Shown here: in pieces, positions 27,752 to 37,874 of the stretch
How positions within the stretch are numbered: the stretch's first letter is position 1
Layout: each line of letters opens with the position of its first letter
From: a virus
Length of the DNA stretch: 64,000 nt
Virus record (IMG/VR): IMGVR_UViG_3300025128_006668
Span: 61,402-125,401 of that record
Reading direction: 5' to 3' (one strand)
Notes under the pieces: generated by a model
Seen by the model: only the letters and a program-made list of their open reading frames with translations
Told to the model about the DNA's origin: nothing
Databases searched by the model: none
Program-made: the position numbers and the translations under genes

Positions 27752-29350
27752 TTATGGGCAGGGTGTATATATCCATGAGACAGACCGCGTATATCTTCCT
27801 GTCTTTGGATCAAAACTTTCTGCATCTGCAGTTCTAAATGTAGAGTTAGTTGACGCTATATCGTCCTGTGTCTGAGTAATCAGCGCGTCATAGGAAGCTA
27901 TGGGGGCACCACCAAACCAACCCGGAGAAGTAGTATCAGGCGGTCTAATAACAGCCTCTATATTCAAGTCTGCTGAATATGCCGTCTGTGTTCCTATGTC
28001 TTGCAATATTGGTCCTGCTGCTCTTCCTAGTATTTGTAATTCTGCATAAACATCTACTGGATTGTTCCTAGAGATACTTATTGACTCTGATAATATATCA
28101 GTTCCTGTCGCGACACCGTGAGGCCTATCATTGTATGATACGCTAAAGCTTATACTTCCCTCTGCTATATTATAGCTATAAGACGTGCTAATCGGTTGCT
28201 GATGTAACCCCGGAAAATTGCCTCTTGAAGGAGAAAGTTCCTGTTCTTTTATAGTCGCAGGATAAATACCGCTGGAACATTCGTTATTTGCATCGCCATA
28301 TACGCAGTTAGCAATATTGTATATAGGGCCAGATACAGCTCCTCCTGCCATCATGAGCTCTGACTTGAAAAAGTTCTTAGCTGAGTTAAACTTGAAACTA
28401 GTAGCATCATAGTTACCTCCGGGATTTACACCACTTGCCAAGGGCAACGCTGCAATACCTCTTACTTCTCCGTTCACAGTAACACCTATGTTACCATCAT
28501 CTATGCCACCATTAGCCTCTGCGGATATAGTTAATGTTGCAGGAATACTCTTGGGGCCCTCAAACACTACAAACTCTCGATCTACCGAAACATTTCCTTG
28601 TTCTTGATCTACCGTAACATTAGTACCTTGAAGAAAATAAGATCCATCGCTTAGTATCCCAACTCCCATAGAAGGCGGTGCCGCAAGCGCAGAGGTAATA
28701 TAATTTACAGCCCTATCAATAGCCGCTGTGCTACCACTTGACTCTGCAGATGGTTCTCCTGATATTCCACTAGCGCTTGTTGATGGATTGCATGCGTCGC
28801 CTCCTACTCTATAGTCTAGACCTCTTGCACTTATATTTTCAGTAACAGTATAAGAGGCCGGCTCATAAAAACCGCAGTATGTCCAAGCGTCTGTGTTCTT
28901 AGTCTGAGAAACGGTATGAGTTAACTCTGCGAGCTGACTAGAAGCCGAACCAGTTATGGCGTCACTATTTAAGTCTGAATCATCTAGGAATCCCAGCGGG
29001 AAGAATAACTCGATAGTGTATGGCATTGTCTGGACATTGTTATCACTACTTTCTCCAAAAGTGAAGGATTCGACCAAAGGGCTTCCGGTGATAAAAATTT
29101 CGTTGCAAAGCATTAGCCCAAAGGGACAATAATCCCTCTCAAGTGCCGATTCCAGTGATGCTCTTTGCTGAAACACCCCCAAAGCTCCATCCGTAAGACC
29201 TGATCCGGGGAAGATAAGTCCGTCAAGAGTAACTCTTTTGCCATCACTCAGCGTTCTTCGAGCTGTCCTGACTATTTCAGAACTAATATCTATCATTGGT
29301 ATGGGGTCAAATTCATAAGCCCCATAAGCCATATAATTTCCACTTGCCAT
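27752..29350 (-). CDS. Tail structural protein (distal tail-like)
   Basis: 532 aa. Soluble, beta-rich and Ser/Gly-rich, with no enzymatic motif. It lies between the tape measure gene and the giant tail-tip gene, the usual place of the distal tail (Dit-like) or tip-assembly protein. The start has TAGGAATG just upstream. The N-terminal part (GKRVTLDGLIFPGSGLTDGALG) may be the ring-forming section; this is inferred from position only. Confidence 0.6.
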   Translation of the reverse strand: MASGNYMAYGAYEFDPIPMIDISSEIVRTARRTLSDGKRVTLDGLIFPGSGLTDGALGVFQQRASLESALERDYCPFGLMLCNEIFITGSPLVESFTFGESSDNNVQTMPYTIELFFPLGFLDDSDLNSDAITGSASSQLAELTHTVSQTKNTDAWTYCGFYEPASYTVTENISARGLDYRVGGDACNPSTSASGISGEPSAESSGSTAAIDRAVNYITSALAAPPSMGVGILSDGSYFLQGTNVTVDQEQGNVSVDREFVVFEGPKSIPATLTISAEANGGIDDGNIGVTVNGEVRGIAALPLASGVNPGGNYDATSFKFNSAKNFFKSELMMAGGAVSGPIYNIANCVYGDANNECSSGIYPATIKEQELSPSRGNFPGLHQQPISTSYSYNIAEGSISFSVSYNDRPHGVATGTDILSESISISRNNPVDVYAELQILGRAAGPILQDIGTQTAYSADLNIEAVIRPPDTTSPGWFGGAPIASYDALITQTQDDIASTNSTFRTADAESFDPKTGRYTRSVSWIYTPCP

Positions 29351-29362
29351 ATTACATTCCTA

Positions 29363-32300
29363 TTATTGAGCTGTACCAAATAATGCAGTCATTATTTCTG
29401 ACTGCCGATTTTCTATAATTGCAGGCAACTGTTCTGCCATAGCGTTTAACGCCATTGAAGTCACTATATTTCTCATTTGATCTGAGAACGCTCCGGTATT
29501 TAGTATTATTTCCATAGGGGCCATGCTCACCGACATACGAAGACCACCAGAAGCATCATTAAGAGGTTTTATTGCCGAGCGCAAACCGGCAACGAGCTCA
29601 TGAACATCAATATCGTTCAACTCTGCACCATGTGTCGGCTTACCTATTGCGCTGGCCCTGCTAGCGCTCATTGTATCAACCCTCATACCACTAGAACCTA
29701 TTGCTTTCTTCAATAGTTTTTCTAAGTGTATATCATGAGTAAAGATACTTCCTTCTTCAGTGGCTTGGTTTGCCATTGCGTTAAGATTGCCCATTGTAGT
29801 GCTATCGTCAATAGTTTCCCCATTAATAGTAGGCAATGCATCGGTATTTATAGGCATTCCGCCGGCAGGAAGAGCAATCTCATTACCTTCTGCGTCTGTC
29901 CTTGTGTTGTTAGCTTGATCTGAAACCGTGTTGCGAATAGACTCAGCTTCGCCTCTACGTTCTTCAGCGTCCCTCATGAGGTCTAAGAACTTTTGCCCAG
30001 CTTCCCTGATGTCTTTTGAAAACTTATTAAGATTCTTTTGTGCTTTCTTAAGGGCCTTGTCATATGCTTCTTGAGTCTTTTTGTCTTGCGCTGCTTGTGC
30101 AGCTTCTTGATCTGCCTGCGCTTGCATTGCAGCTTCATATGCCTCTTGCTCCTCTGCGGTCCCGGTCCCAGCTATTGGGTTCCCATCTGGGCCCATAATC
30201 ATAGCTCCCGTAGCGGCAGTATTCAATAGATCTAAGTTCATAGCGTTCATAGCACCACCAAAGAACGGTACGTTATCTCCACTCATTCCAGCAGGATTAA
30301 GGGCACCATACGCACCTCCTAGTGTCTTGAAGTATTTGACCCTTATCGCCTCTGCTTCTTGTGGAGTTATTTGACCGGAAGCTAGGCCAACTTTGATCTG
30401 CTCTTCTATAAAGTCCTGAGTCAAGTACCCTAAGTCTTGCTGGCTCAGATCTCCCCCGGACATCATTGCTTCAAAGGCTCTCATCGGCCCAAGGAATGCT
30501 TCTCTTGCTTCTGCCCTTGCTTTAGGGTCTTTTATCTGTTCGATTTCATTCATCTGCTGGACTCTTCCAGAAACAATATCCCTAGCACTCTGTCTTCTTT
30601 TAGCTTCCCTTGCGAGCACTTCCTGAGCTGCCGTTAGCATTTCTGTAGAGCTAATTAAGTCTGCAGTCATCTGCTGCTGAGCTTCAAGAGCTTGAGTATT
30701 AGCTTGCATGTTTGCATTAAAATCAGATATCTGTTGATCGGTTGGACCACCTCCTGCTGCTCTTGTATCCTTACCCTGTTGTTGTGCTGTTGCGGAGGCA
30801 CCTTGTGCTACTCCTCCAGCAGCAACATAGCGATCAATCATCTCTTGACGATCTTTTCTTAGCCCATCAACTGCCGCCTGAGAATCCTGAGCTGATGCGT
30901 TCATGATTCCAAACGTTCCGCCTCCGACCCCGAGTTTAAAACCGTAGGTTTCTCTCAATCTTTCGGTTTGTTTTGCTCTGGCGCTCTCAATCGTTGTTTC
31001 TGGACCTATGCTAAAATTCTTAAGTCCATCTACATATTTCTTTTCTATCTCTATTAATCTTTTCTTAGACTGTATCTCCTGATTCGTCGCTTCTGCAGCA
31101 AGCTGCATTGTATCAGCGAATGCTTTACCGTACTGATTTTGTTTCTCAATTAAACTTGAGAACTGTTCCCTAAGCTTTTCAGTGTTACCTGCAAGCTCTT
31201 TCATTATTTCATCGACATCTCCCTCATCCAAGAATGTCTTAAGGGCATCTTCTAGAGATATTTGTTCTCCCCCTTCTCCTTGTTGTCTACCTTGGACTTG
31301 GTCACTTATGCCTGCCATAAGACTTTCTAGCACTGTTGGTGGTAGTAAGTCTGCATCAATTCCAGCGGCTGCCATCTGATCCTTGACTATCTGCAAAAAT
31401 TGCTCAGGGCTCTCTAGCTGTCCCGTTTGTTGAGCTTCTTGAACAGCTGATGCGATGATTGTTGGCATCGCCTGATTAAGCTTCATTGCTTCTGTGAACT
31501 GGCCTTGCGCTCCAGCTCCAACTCCAGTTCCTGCAAATGCAGTATCCACACCGGCAGCGATTGACCCCGATGTTGCACTCGACATATTTTCAAATACATT
31601 GAATGCTGGTCTTGCAGAATCAGCTGACTTATGTACATCTTCTATCTCAGCTCTCATCTCATTAAAGGAATGATTAAATCTATTTGCAGCTTCACCCATT
31701 TCTTTTGATAGTGTCGAAAGCGAAGCTACAAGCATGTCCATAGCTGATCTAGCTAATCGAGAAGCCCTATCAAGAGCTACCATCGCATGTTCTGTTCTTA
31801 GCCTTTCTTCTTGTTCTCTTTGTAGCTCGCGGTTCATGGAAGCTATTTGACCAGCACCATAAGCAACCTCATCGCCAGTAGCACCGGCCTGTATCAGCAG
31901 CTCGTTCATCTCGTCTTCAGACAGCTCGGAAATTGTTCTTCCGGTCCCTTGAAGCTGACTCTGTAAAGCTACAAACGCTGCTTTTACTCCTCTGGTTTCC
32001 TGTGCGCTGCCACCAACAAATTCTGCTACGCCCGTTGTAAGTCGTGCTTGTCGTTCCGCTTGAAGAGCCTTGACCATAGTCTGTGAAGCTATGTCTCCTC
32101 CCTTTAAAGCGTCCTCTAGCTTTCCTGTCGTAATTGCTGCTTTTAGCGCTTCGGTACTTAAACTATCAAGAGACTGCTTGAATGCATTGTCAATAGCTTG
32201 TTTGAAAGCTCCTGCACCTAAGTCATCTCCTAGAGCAGACTGCATTTCCTTAAACGTATTATCAAAGACAGTAGCTAACTCTTCGTCTCTCTTCTGTTGC

Positions 32301-35300
32301 AGCAGCTGTATATTATTAGCCACTTGGTAAATGGCTTCGTCACCGAACTCTGCACGAACAGCCTCAGGATTGATACCTCTAACCCCCTGTGCCCGACCAA
32401 ACTCACTGTCTGCGCCTGCTCCTGCATAGCCGAATTGACCTCCTCGACCCGCTTGGGCCCTTCCGATCCGCCTTCGGTCACCGGTGGTCACACCTTCAAA
32501 AAACATATCTCTAGCGATATTCTTCCTATCCATAAAGCCAGCCATTCTATCGGCTCGTAGAGAGCCTGCCGAGGAATCACCTCCCATGAGCCCTGATTGA
32601 GCGAATGCCTGACTGCTGGCTGCTTGGTCTGCTGCAAGGAATGTCTTTGTCAGTTGTTTTGTTGTCCTTTGAAGCTCTAAGTTAGTTATATTATTATCTT
32701 TAGCTAACAACTCCAGACTCTTGGCTGCTTTTTTACCGCTAATAGCTACATTATTAAGTGCATTAAATGATTGCTGAGCATATTTGGCGGAATTTGATTT
32801 TCTAAGACTATCAAAGACAAAATAAATCCCAGCAACAACTGCCGTAAGAGGTCCGAGTTTGCCGGCAAGGGCACCTAATCCTCCCAGCACTGCTGGAAAT
32901 GCAGCTGCAACTTTTTGGATAACCATCGTTGCGACAACAGCTGCTCCGAGAGCAGCAAACGCTTTAGCCAATGTCTTAGCCCCTGCAGCCGACCGGGCTG
33001 TTTCAGCGTCTAAATCCTTAATCCCTTTTATTCCACCAATTTCCTCTATCTTTGATGAGTCTATACCTAAAATTGCATCAATAGCACTACTGGCAGCTTT
33101 ATCCAATATTAAGAAGGTAGCAGCTCCGGCAAGAAGACCTGCTGAAAAAGCACCTAGAGCTGGCATTGTAATATTTTTAAGTGCTCCGGCAGTGACCGTA
33201 AACCTACCACCTAAGCTAGCGACTTTTTTCCCAAGGTTGCCAAGTCCTGCCGTAGCCGTCTTTAGAGTCTGGCTAAATCCAGCGACAAACTGCTGGGAAC
33301 CTGTAGCGGAGCTTAACGCAGTGCCACTTGTTCCTAACGTTGTGAACATCTTTGCGGGCGTTGGCGGGACAAAGGTTGGTCGGGTCACGCCCGCTCCAAA
33401 ACCGCCAAAAGCACCTCCCATAAATCCCGAAAGAATCTTATCAATATTCGCAGCCTTCAATGCCGTAAACGTCCCACTTAAACCAGCCATTAGCATGGCA
33501 GCTGTGGTTGCTACGTTCATTGCGCTAGCAAAGCTAAGGCCTTCAGCTTCAAGCTGTGCAAAAGAAGCGGTAAGCCCAGTAATCCCTGCGGTTAGGTTTG
33601 ATATACCGAGCTGCATAGCAGCACCTTTTTCCGCGACATTTCCACTTCCTCCTACTCCTCCACCATTACTAAAACCTACACGACCACCCTTTGCATATTT
33701 ATTAATGCTATTTAATTTACTATAGCCATACCTCTTAGCAGAGTCTCTGTTTATAACGAACTCACCGGGAGTTAGAAGCGCTGGTACAGTATCTGTTCCT
33801 GACGTTAACCCTCCAGTGGCCTTTCCTTTTCTTGACTTCCCTGACCCCGCAGGCATATTTGTTGTTGTGATCATAGGGGTTCCAGTTCTAAGTAGCTTTC
33901 CTACAATAGATCCTGTATCTTTAAGTGTAGATTCACGACTAAGAGATTTCTTGGCCTCCCCTTTTGAGGCAGAGCCTGCTGAACCGCTTCCAAATACTTG
34001 ATCAATAGCATTTCTTGCCTCCTGATCTATTGAGGCAATATCAAAAGTAGCTTTGTCATCTGGATCTAAAATTGCTCCTGTTGTCTTTGAAATGAATCCT
34101 TCAAATAAAAGCCCCTTGATAGGGTCAAAGTTTACTCTCTCCAGAGCCATATCTGCAAGCGCCTGAGCACTTTGGCTTAGTCCCGGAATCTCAAACTTGT
34201 CCATAAATTGAGAAACGTGATTGTCAAGCTCTTGTTTAATGGACTCAACCATCTTCCTATCAAGAACATCCAGCGCGTCTTTTCCTAACATTCCACCTGC
34301 AGAAGTGTATGATAGATCCATGTAGCCTAGACCTGCTTGGGCTCCAGCGGCACTAAACTGACTTTGGATTTTATCCATGCCGGGAAGAGCAGCAAACTCT
34401 TTAAATCTAGTGCTTTGTTTTGCGCCAGCCTTCGCGCTACTTTTTCTTCCGGCATAAAACACTCTGGTCTTTCCGGAAGTGGCGTTGAAGATATTGCCAG
34501 CCGTCGGGCCCTGCGTACCTTTTTCCATAAATAAGCTTGTAACATCATCCCTGTTAATTGTAGCTGTAGCGGTTGGAATTGTTTCGCCTACTTTACCTGC
34601 CTTATTGAATCTTTGAACAGGGCCTCCGTTTGCATATCTATTGATCTTATTTAGATTACCGGCACCATAAGCTTCTACCGCCGACTTCCTTATGACATAT
34701 TCTCCGGGAGTCAGATTAGCTTTAACTGTATCGCCAGATCCATGTCCGGGAACTAGACCACCTGTGGCAAAGCCTCTTCTTGGACCTCTAGCGGGACCTC
34801 TTCCTCCGCCAAACCCACCAGTCGTCTTAGCATTGATACTTGACAGAAGACCTATCATTGCCTTCTGGTTTTGAATCTGAGTTTGTAGGTGAGTATTTTG
34901 AGTATTAGATGCTGAAAGAATGTTGCTTAGCTGGGTTGTCTGAGCTGCCGTAGAAGCAGCAGTCTTCTTCTGGGCGGCATTTCCTTGCCCTCCCATAGCC
35001 TGACCAGCAGAGGCGCCCAATCCTCCTTTACCAAACCCACCCATAAAACCAGTGATAAAACCACCGGCAGCACGACTAACCGAACGAGCTGCAAAGGCAG
35101 TGAGCATAGGAAGCAATGGAGCTAATGTTTCGCCAATCTGTAGAAACGCATTTGCTATTCCTATCAATGATTTACTTATTGTAGCAAAAGTACTGGACTC
35201 TGCTATCGTCATTAGAAAATCTTGGAATCTGGACTGGACTTGTTCAAAGGCTTTTATAATTGGAGTTAAACCTTTTTCCACATCTTTACCGAGACCCATA

Positions 35301-36472
35301 GCGGCTCCTTTTTGGCCTTCTATGAGTGCTTGTTGGGCTTTTCCAAAGTTCCTTAATGCAGGAACTAATTTACCCATCTGTCTAATACCACCAAGCTCTT
35401 CAGTAATAGCAGATAAAGTTAAGGCGTCTCCTTTTTGGACTATCACATCCAGCTGCTGCCCAATTCTTTGCATAGCAGGATAGAGCCCAATAAAGTTACC
35501 TTGAACATCAGTAAGCTTGATACCAAGGTTTTCAAGCATCTGAATGGTGTCTTTTCGTTGCAACCTAGTGAAGATTGTTCTTAAACCAGTAGCGATTGTT
35601 TCTGCAGACTCACGAGTCGTTGCTCTAACAGAAGTAAATACAGCCGCAAACTGATTAAGGGCCTCAATAGGCTCAGTCATTTGACCAGCAGATATTGCAA
35701 ACACACCACCGGCACGTCTTATAGCAGCGATCAGGTCTTGAGCCTCAACAGCAAACTTCTTAGATATCTGATTCAAAGAACCTAGTACTGCCTCAGACTG
35801 CTGTGCGGATATTCCAAACTGGTTCAAAGCAGCGATCAAACCTTCTGCTGTCTGCTTCATATCTCCAAAAGTAGGAGCTAAACTAGAACGAGCAATAGCT
35901 TTCATAGAAGCTTCTACTTGAGCTAAATTCTGACCAGCCTGAGCAAACAATCTAGCTATCTCAATTACCTCGTTGGCGTCCAACCCAAGAGACTTAGCTG
36001 CATTTCTGGCAGCACCTGAAATGTTCTCTAGCCCCTTGGCTGTCTGTCCAGTAACCTGTTGGAGCTTAACTATTTCTCTCTGGAACTCAAGTGCCTTGGG
36101 TATTGCCTGAGTAATAGCATTTGTAAGACGGAAGAATGTTGCAGTAACAATACCTGCAGCCGCAAACCTTTTGAATGTAAGAGCAGTTTCCTTACCAAGG
36201 ATATTCATAGCACCACCAGCTTGCTTAGCAGAGCTTGCCACCCTATTTAAACTATTGGAAGTTGTCTTAGATGCCGCGCTTAGCTTAGCAGCACTTCCTG
36301 TGGTAGTCTTAAAAGTATTATTAAGTTTGTTAAGTTGCTGAGATCCTTTTTGAGGTATGTTTAAATTAACATTAGCATTTATATTTTTCAACTGCTGTTG
36401 TATCTTCTTGGACACAGCCCTAATGTTCTTAGGACCAGACAAAACAACTTGTGCGTTTATATTGAATGCCAT
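29363..36472 (-). CDS. Tail tape measure protein
   Basis: 2369 aa, the largest helical protein of the tail block. The N-terminal third resembles TP901-type tape measures (ETIATGLRTIFTRLQRKD; LYPAMQRIGQQLD). Two similar glycine-turn modules follow: GLVPGHGSGDTVKANLTPGE with YVIRKSAVEAYG, and GLTSGTDTVPALLTPGEFVI with KRYGYSKLNSINKYAKGG. Hydrophobic stretches near residues 1000-1200 may act in membrane passage. The C-terminal half is coiled-coil rich. A terminator lies just before the gene and may lower its expression. Length predicts a tail of about 350 nm. Confidence 0.95.
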   Translation of the reverse strand: MAFNINAQVVLSGPKNIRAVSKKIQQQLKNINANVNLNIPQKGSQQLNKLNNTFKTTTGSAAKLSAASKTTSNSLNRVASSAKQAGGAMNILGKETALTFKRFAAAGIVTATFFRLTNAITQAIPKALEFQREIVKLQQVTGQTAKGLENISGAARNAAKSLGLDANEVIEIARLFAQAGQNLAQVEASMKAIARSSLAPTFGDMKQTAEGLIAALNQFGISAQQSEAVLGSLNQISKKFAVEAQDLIAAIRRAGGVFAISAGQMTEPIEALNQFAAVFTSVRATTRESAETIATGLRTIFTRLQRKDTIQMLENLGIKLTDVQGNFIGLYPAMQRIGQQLDVIVQKGDALTLSAITEELGGIRQMGKLVPALRNFGKAQQALIEGQKGAAMGLGKDVEKGLTPIIKAFEQVQSRFQDFLMTIAESSTFATISKSLIGIANAFLQIGETLAPLLPMLTAFAARSVSRAAGGFITGFMGGFGKGGLGASAGQAMGGQGNAAQKKTAASTAAQTTQLSNILSASNTQNTHLQTQIQNQKAMIGLLSSINAKTTGGFGGGRGPARGPRRGFATGGLVPGHGSGDTVKANLTPGEYVIRKSAVEAYGAGNLNKINRYANGGPVQRFNKAGKVGETIPTATATINRDDVTSLFMEKGTQGPTAGNIFNATSGKTRVFYAGRKSSAKAGAKQSTRFKEFAALPGMDKIQSQFSAAGAQAGLGYMDLSYTSAGGMLGKDALDVLDRKMVESIKQELDNHVSQFMDKFEIPGLSQSAQALADMALERVNFDPIKGLLFEGFISKTTGAILDPDDKATFDIASIDQEARNAIDQVFGSGSAGSASKGEAKKSLSRESTLKDTGSIVGKLLRTGTPMITTTNMPAGSGKSRKGKATGGLTSGTDTVPALLTPGEFVINRDSAKRYGYSKLNSINKYAKGGRVGFSNGGGVGGSGNVAEKGAAMQLGISNLTAGITGLTASFAQLEAEGLSFASAMNVATTAAMLMAGLSGTFTALKAANIDKILSGFMGGAFGGFGAGVTRPTFVPPTPAKMFTTLGTSGTALSSATGSQQFVAGFSQTLKTATAGLGNLGKKVASLGGRFTVTAGALKNITMPALGAFSAGLLAGAATFLILDKAASSAIDAILGIDSSKIEEIGGIKGIKDLDAETARSAAGAKTLAKAFAALGAAVVATMVIQKVAAAFPAVLGGLGALAGKLGPLTAVVAGIYFVFDSLRKSNSAKYAQQSFNALNNVAISGKKAAKSLELLAKDNNITNLELQRTTKQLTKTFLAADQAASSQAFAQSGLMGGDSSAGSLRADRMAGFMDRKNIARDMFFEGVTTGDRRRIGRAQAGRGGQFGYAGAGADSEFGRAQGVRGINPEAVRAEFGDEAIYQVANNIQLLQQKRDEELATVFDNTFKEMQSALGDDLGAGAFKQAIDNAFKQSLDSLSTEALKAAITTGKLEDALKGGDIASQTMVKALQAERQARLTTGVAEFVGGSAQETRGVKAAFVALQSQLQGTGRTISELSEDEMNELLIQAGATGDEVAYGAGQIASMNRELQREQEERLRTEHAMVALDRASRLARSAMDMLVASLSTLSKEMGEAANRFNHSFNEMRAEIEDVHKSADSARPAFNVFENMSSATSGSIAAGVDTAFAGTGVGAGAQGQFTEAMKLNQAMPTIIASAVQEAQQTGQLESPEQFLQIVKDQMAAAGIDADLLPPTVLESLMAGISDQVQGRQQGEGGEQISLEDALKTFLDEGDVDEIMKELAGNTEKLREQFSSLIEKQNQYGKAFADTMQLAAEATNQEIQSKKRLIEIEKKYVDGLKNFSIGPETTIESARAKQTERLRETYGFKLGVGGGTFGIMNASAQDSQAAVDGLRKDRQEMIDRYVAAGGVAQGASATAQQQGKDTRAAGGGPTDQQISDFNANMQANTQALEAQQQMTADLISSTEMLTAAQEVLAREAKRRQSARDIVSGRVQQMNEIEQIKDPKARAEAREAFLGPMRAFEAMMSGGDLSQQDLGYLTQDFIEEQIKVGLASGQITPQEAEAIRVKYFKTLGGAYGALNPAGMSGDNVPFFGGAMNAMNLDLLNTAATGAMIMGPDGNPIAGTGTAEEQEAYEAAMQAQADQEAAQAAQDKKTQEAYDKALKKAQKNLNKFSKDIREAGQKFLDLMRDAEERRGEAESIRNTVSDQANNTRTDAEGNEIALPAGGMPINTDALPTINGETIDDSTTMGNLNAMANQATEEGSIFTHDIHLEKLLKKAIGSSGMRVDTMSASRASAIGKPTHGAELNDIDVHELVAGLRSAIKPLNDASGGLRMSVSMAPMEIILNTGAFSDQMRNIVTSMALNAMAEQLPAIIENRQSEIMTALFGTAQ

Positions 36473-36487
36473 TTAAATTACCTTTAT

Positions 36488-36530
36488 AAAACAAAACGAC
36501 CATAGTAAACGCAGTGCTTATTATGGTCGC
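36488..36530 (-). terminator. Terminator upstream of the tape measure gene
   Basis: Read on the minus strand, CGACCATA (36529-36522) pairs with TATGGTCG (36504-36497) over a 17-base loop and is followed by TTTTGTTTT. It comes after the 331-aa gene and just before the ribosome site of the tape measure gene. Confidence 0.75.
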
Positions 36531-36545
36531 TTATCCAGTTATATA

Positions 36546-37541
36546 CTACTCTGAAGGAGCTTCTTCTGGTTGCTCTTCAGGAGGTGATTCAGCCTCAGCA
36601 GCTGGCTCCTCTTTCTTCTTAGTAGTCTTTTTTCTCGGTGCTCTCTTTTTAGGAGTAGTTTTCTTTTCAACAGTTTCGGCTTGTTCCTCTTCCTCAGCCT
36701 GCTCTTTCTCTTCTGATTCGGATTCCAAAACAATAGGAGTTCCGTCTTCATCTAAGAAAGGAGAAAACTCTACCTTAAACTTGCCTTCATCAACGTCTAT
36801 TTCGCGCCCATTAGCATCCACATAGATAAAGTTGTCGTCTTCTTGCCACTTTATAAAGTTTCCAAAAACGTCTATATGTCTGCCTTCTCTGTCAACTCTA
36901 CGACCATCTTTATCAACAAGGTGACCATCTTCATTAACAAGCTTGTATTGGGTGAGAAACTGGTTCTCAGGCAATGTGGAGTCTAGATCCTCAGTACCGG
37001 ACAATAGATAATAAAACTGTGTAGCACCTATGGTACTAACTTCATCCTCTATTGATGCCAGATATGAATCTAACCCATGCTCATAGTACGGGTCTCCAGT
37101 ATCTTCATACACCAAACACTCGGCAAAAAGCAGGTTGAAACGAGCCGAATCTGCCTTGCCCTCACATGTGTTTTGGTCTAAATCGCTTCTGGAAGTAAGC
37201 ATCTCAACCATTCTATTTCTAGCATTTCTCATGTCTAAAGCAATATTTTTAGCTTCTTGAAGACTAATTCCCCCTTTAGACAATGTGAACTCACCATCGA
37301 CAACAGACTTCTTTAATGTCTGGTATTCGGTCTCTTTTTGATCATTCCAGAGATTTCTTTTTCTTAAATTGTCATCTAGCTGATCTCTAAGAATATCACC
37401 GTTTTCAAGAGCTTGATTAAAAGTTTTAGATCTCATCTCACTACCTCTTCTGAGAGTAGCAACACTAGGTCTAATAACTGCATATTTAACCTCGTTCACC
37501 TCAAAAACTCTTTTGTCTTCATCTTTTACATCATTGGCCAT
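36546..37541 (-). CDS. Probable tail assembly protein (chaperone position) with acidic/lysine tail
   Basis: 331 aa. Helical N-terminal two-thirds (KTFNQALENGDILRDQL; LDMRNARNRMVEMLTSR), then short repeats of the form DG-x-x-V/I-D (residues about 210-250), then a low-complexity tail of Lys-Thr-Pro and Glu-Ala-Pro. It is the last gene before the tape measure, where siphophages place tail assembly chaperones G/GT. A dnaX-type slip site (A_AAA_AAG) at codons 304-305 could give a shorter form ending at residue 307. The family is familiar in large phages but unnamed. Confidence 0.6.
   Translation of the reverse strand: MANDVKDEDKRVFEVNEVKYAVIRPSVATLRRGSEMRSKTFNQALENGDILRDQLDDNLRKRNLWNDQKETEYQTLKKSVVDGEFTLSKGGISLQEAKNIALDMRNARNRMVEMLTSRSDLDQNTCEGKADSARFNLLFAECLVYEDTGDPYYEHGLDSYLASIEDEVSTIGATQFYYLLSGTEDLDSTLPENQFLTQYKLVNEDGHLVDKDGRRVDREGRHIDVFGNFIKWQEDDNFIYVDANGREIDVDEGKFKVEFSPFLDEDGTPIVLESESEEKEQAEEEEQAETVEKKTTPKKRAPRKKTTKKKEEPAAEAESPPEEQPEEAPSE
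36619..36633 (-). promoter_or_regulatory. Possible -1 ribosomal frameshift site with immediate stop (dnaX-like)
   Basis: On the minus strand the in-frame heptamer A_AAA_AAG (36633-36627) is followed in the -1 frame by GAC TAC TAA. Slippage would end the protein after two codons and remove the charged 26-residue tail. A GAGG/CCTC plus AGCC/GGCT stem-loop can form shortly downstream. Confidence 0.4.
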
Positions 37542-37543
37542 CG

Positions 37544-37864
37544 TTATATATCCTTATCCTCATCTTGAAAATGAAATTTAGTTACGTATCTATCCCAACT
37601 TATTGTATAGTAGTTGAGCTCATTTTGTACCGCCCTAAGGTTAGAATTTCCTAAGTCCAGTATATCCGTTCTAGTTCGAGACCAAACTTTTCTCCACTCT
37701 TTTTGGTCTTCGCTAAGTCTATCATACTCTATTCCATGTCCCCATAGAAATCCAAAGTCTTCTTCAAAAGTTGCTAGTGCTCCTATTGTAGTTGTATTAA
37801 ATTTTTTTGTTATATTATTCTTAAGCCTTTTCTTGGACTGGTCTTTATAATTTTTATTATCCAT
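37544..37864 (-). CDS. Small tail-region protein
   Basis: 106 aa. Basic N-terminus (KKRLKNNITKKF), then a helix/aromatic region (FGFLWGHGIEYDRLSEDQKEW). It lies between two tail-assembly candidates and has no known family. A role in tail assembly is inferred from position. Confidence 0.5.
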   Translation of the reverse strand: MDNKNYKDQSKKRLKNNITKKFNTTTIGALATFEEDFGFLWGHGIEYDRLSEDQKEWRKVWSRTRTDILDLGNSNLRAVQNELNYYTISWDRYVTKFHFQDEDKDI

Positions 37865-37874
37865 ATGGCTCCTG

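Noticed and set aside
32859-33725. Long open frame (288 codons) on the plus strand inside the tape measure gene
   Set aside because: It is the antisense of an alanine/glycine-rich coding region, low in complexity, without ribosome site or promoter.
36539-36751. Lysine/leucine-rich frame overlapping the 331-aa gene, possible G-GT-type fusion
   Set aside because: It is in the +1 frame, while the slip site leads to the -1 frame, which stops after two codons; so no fusion protein is expected.
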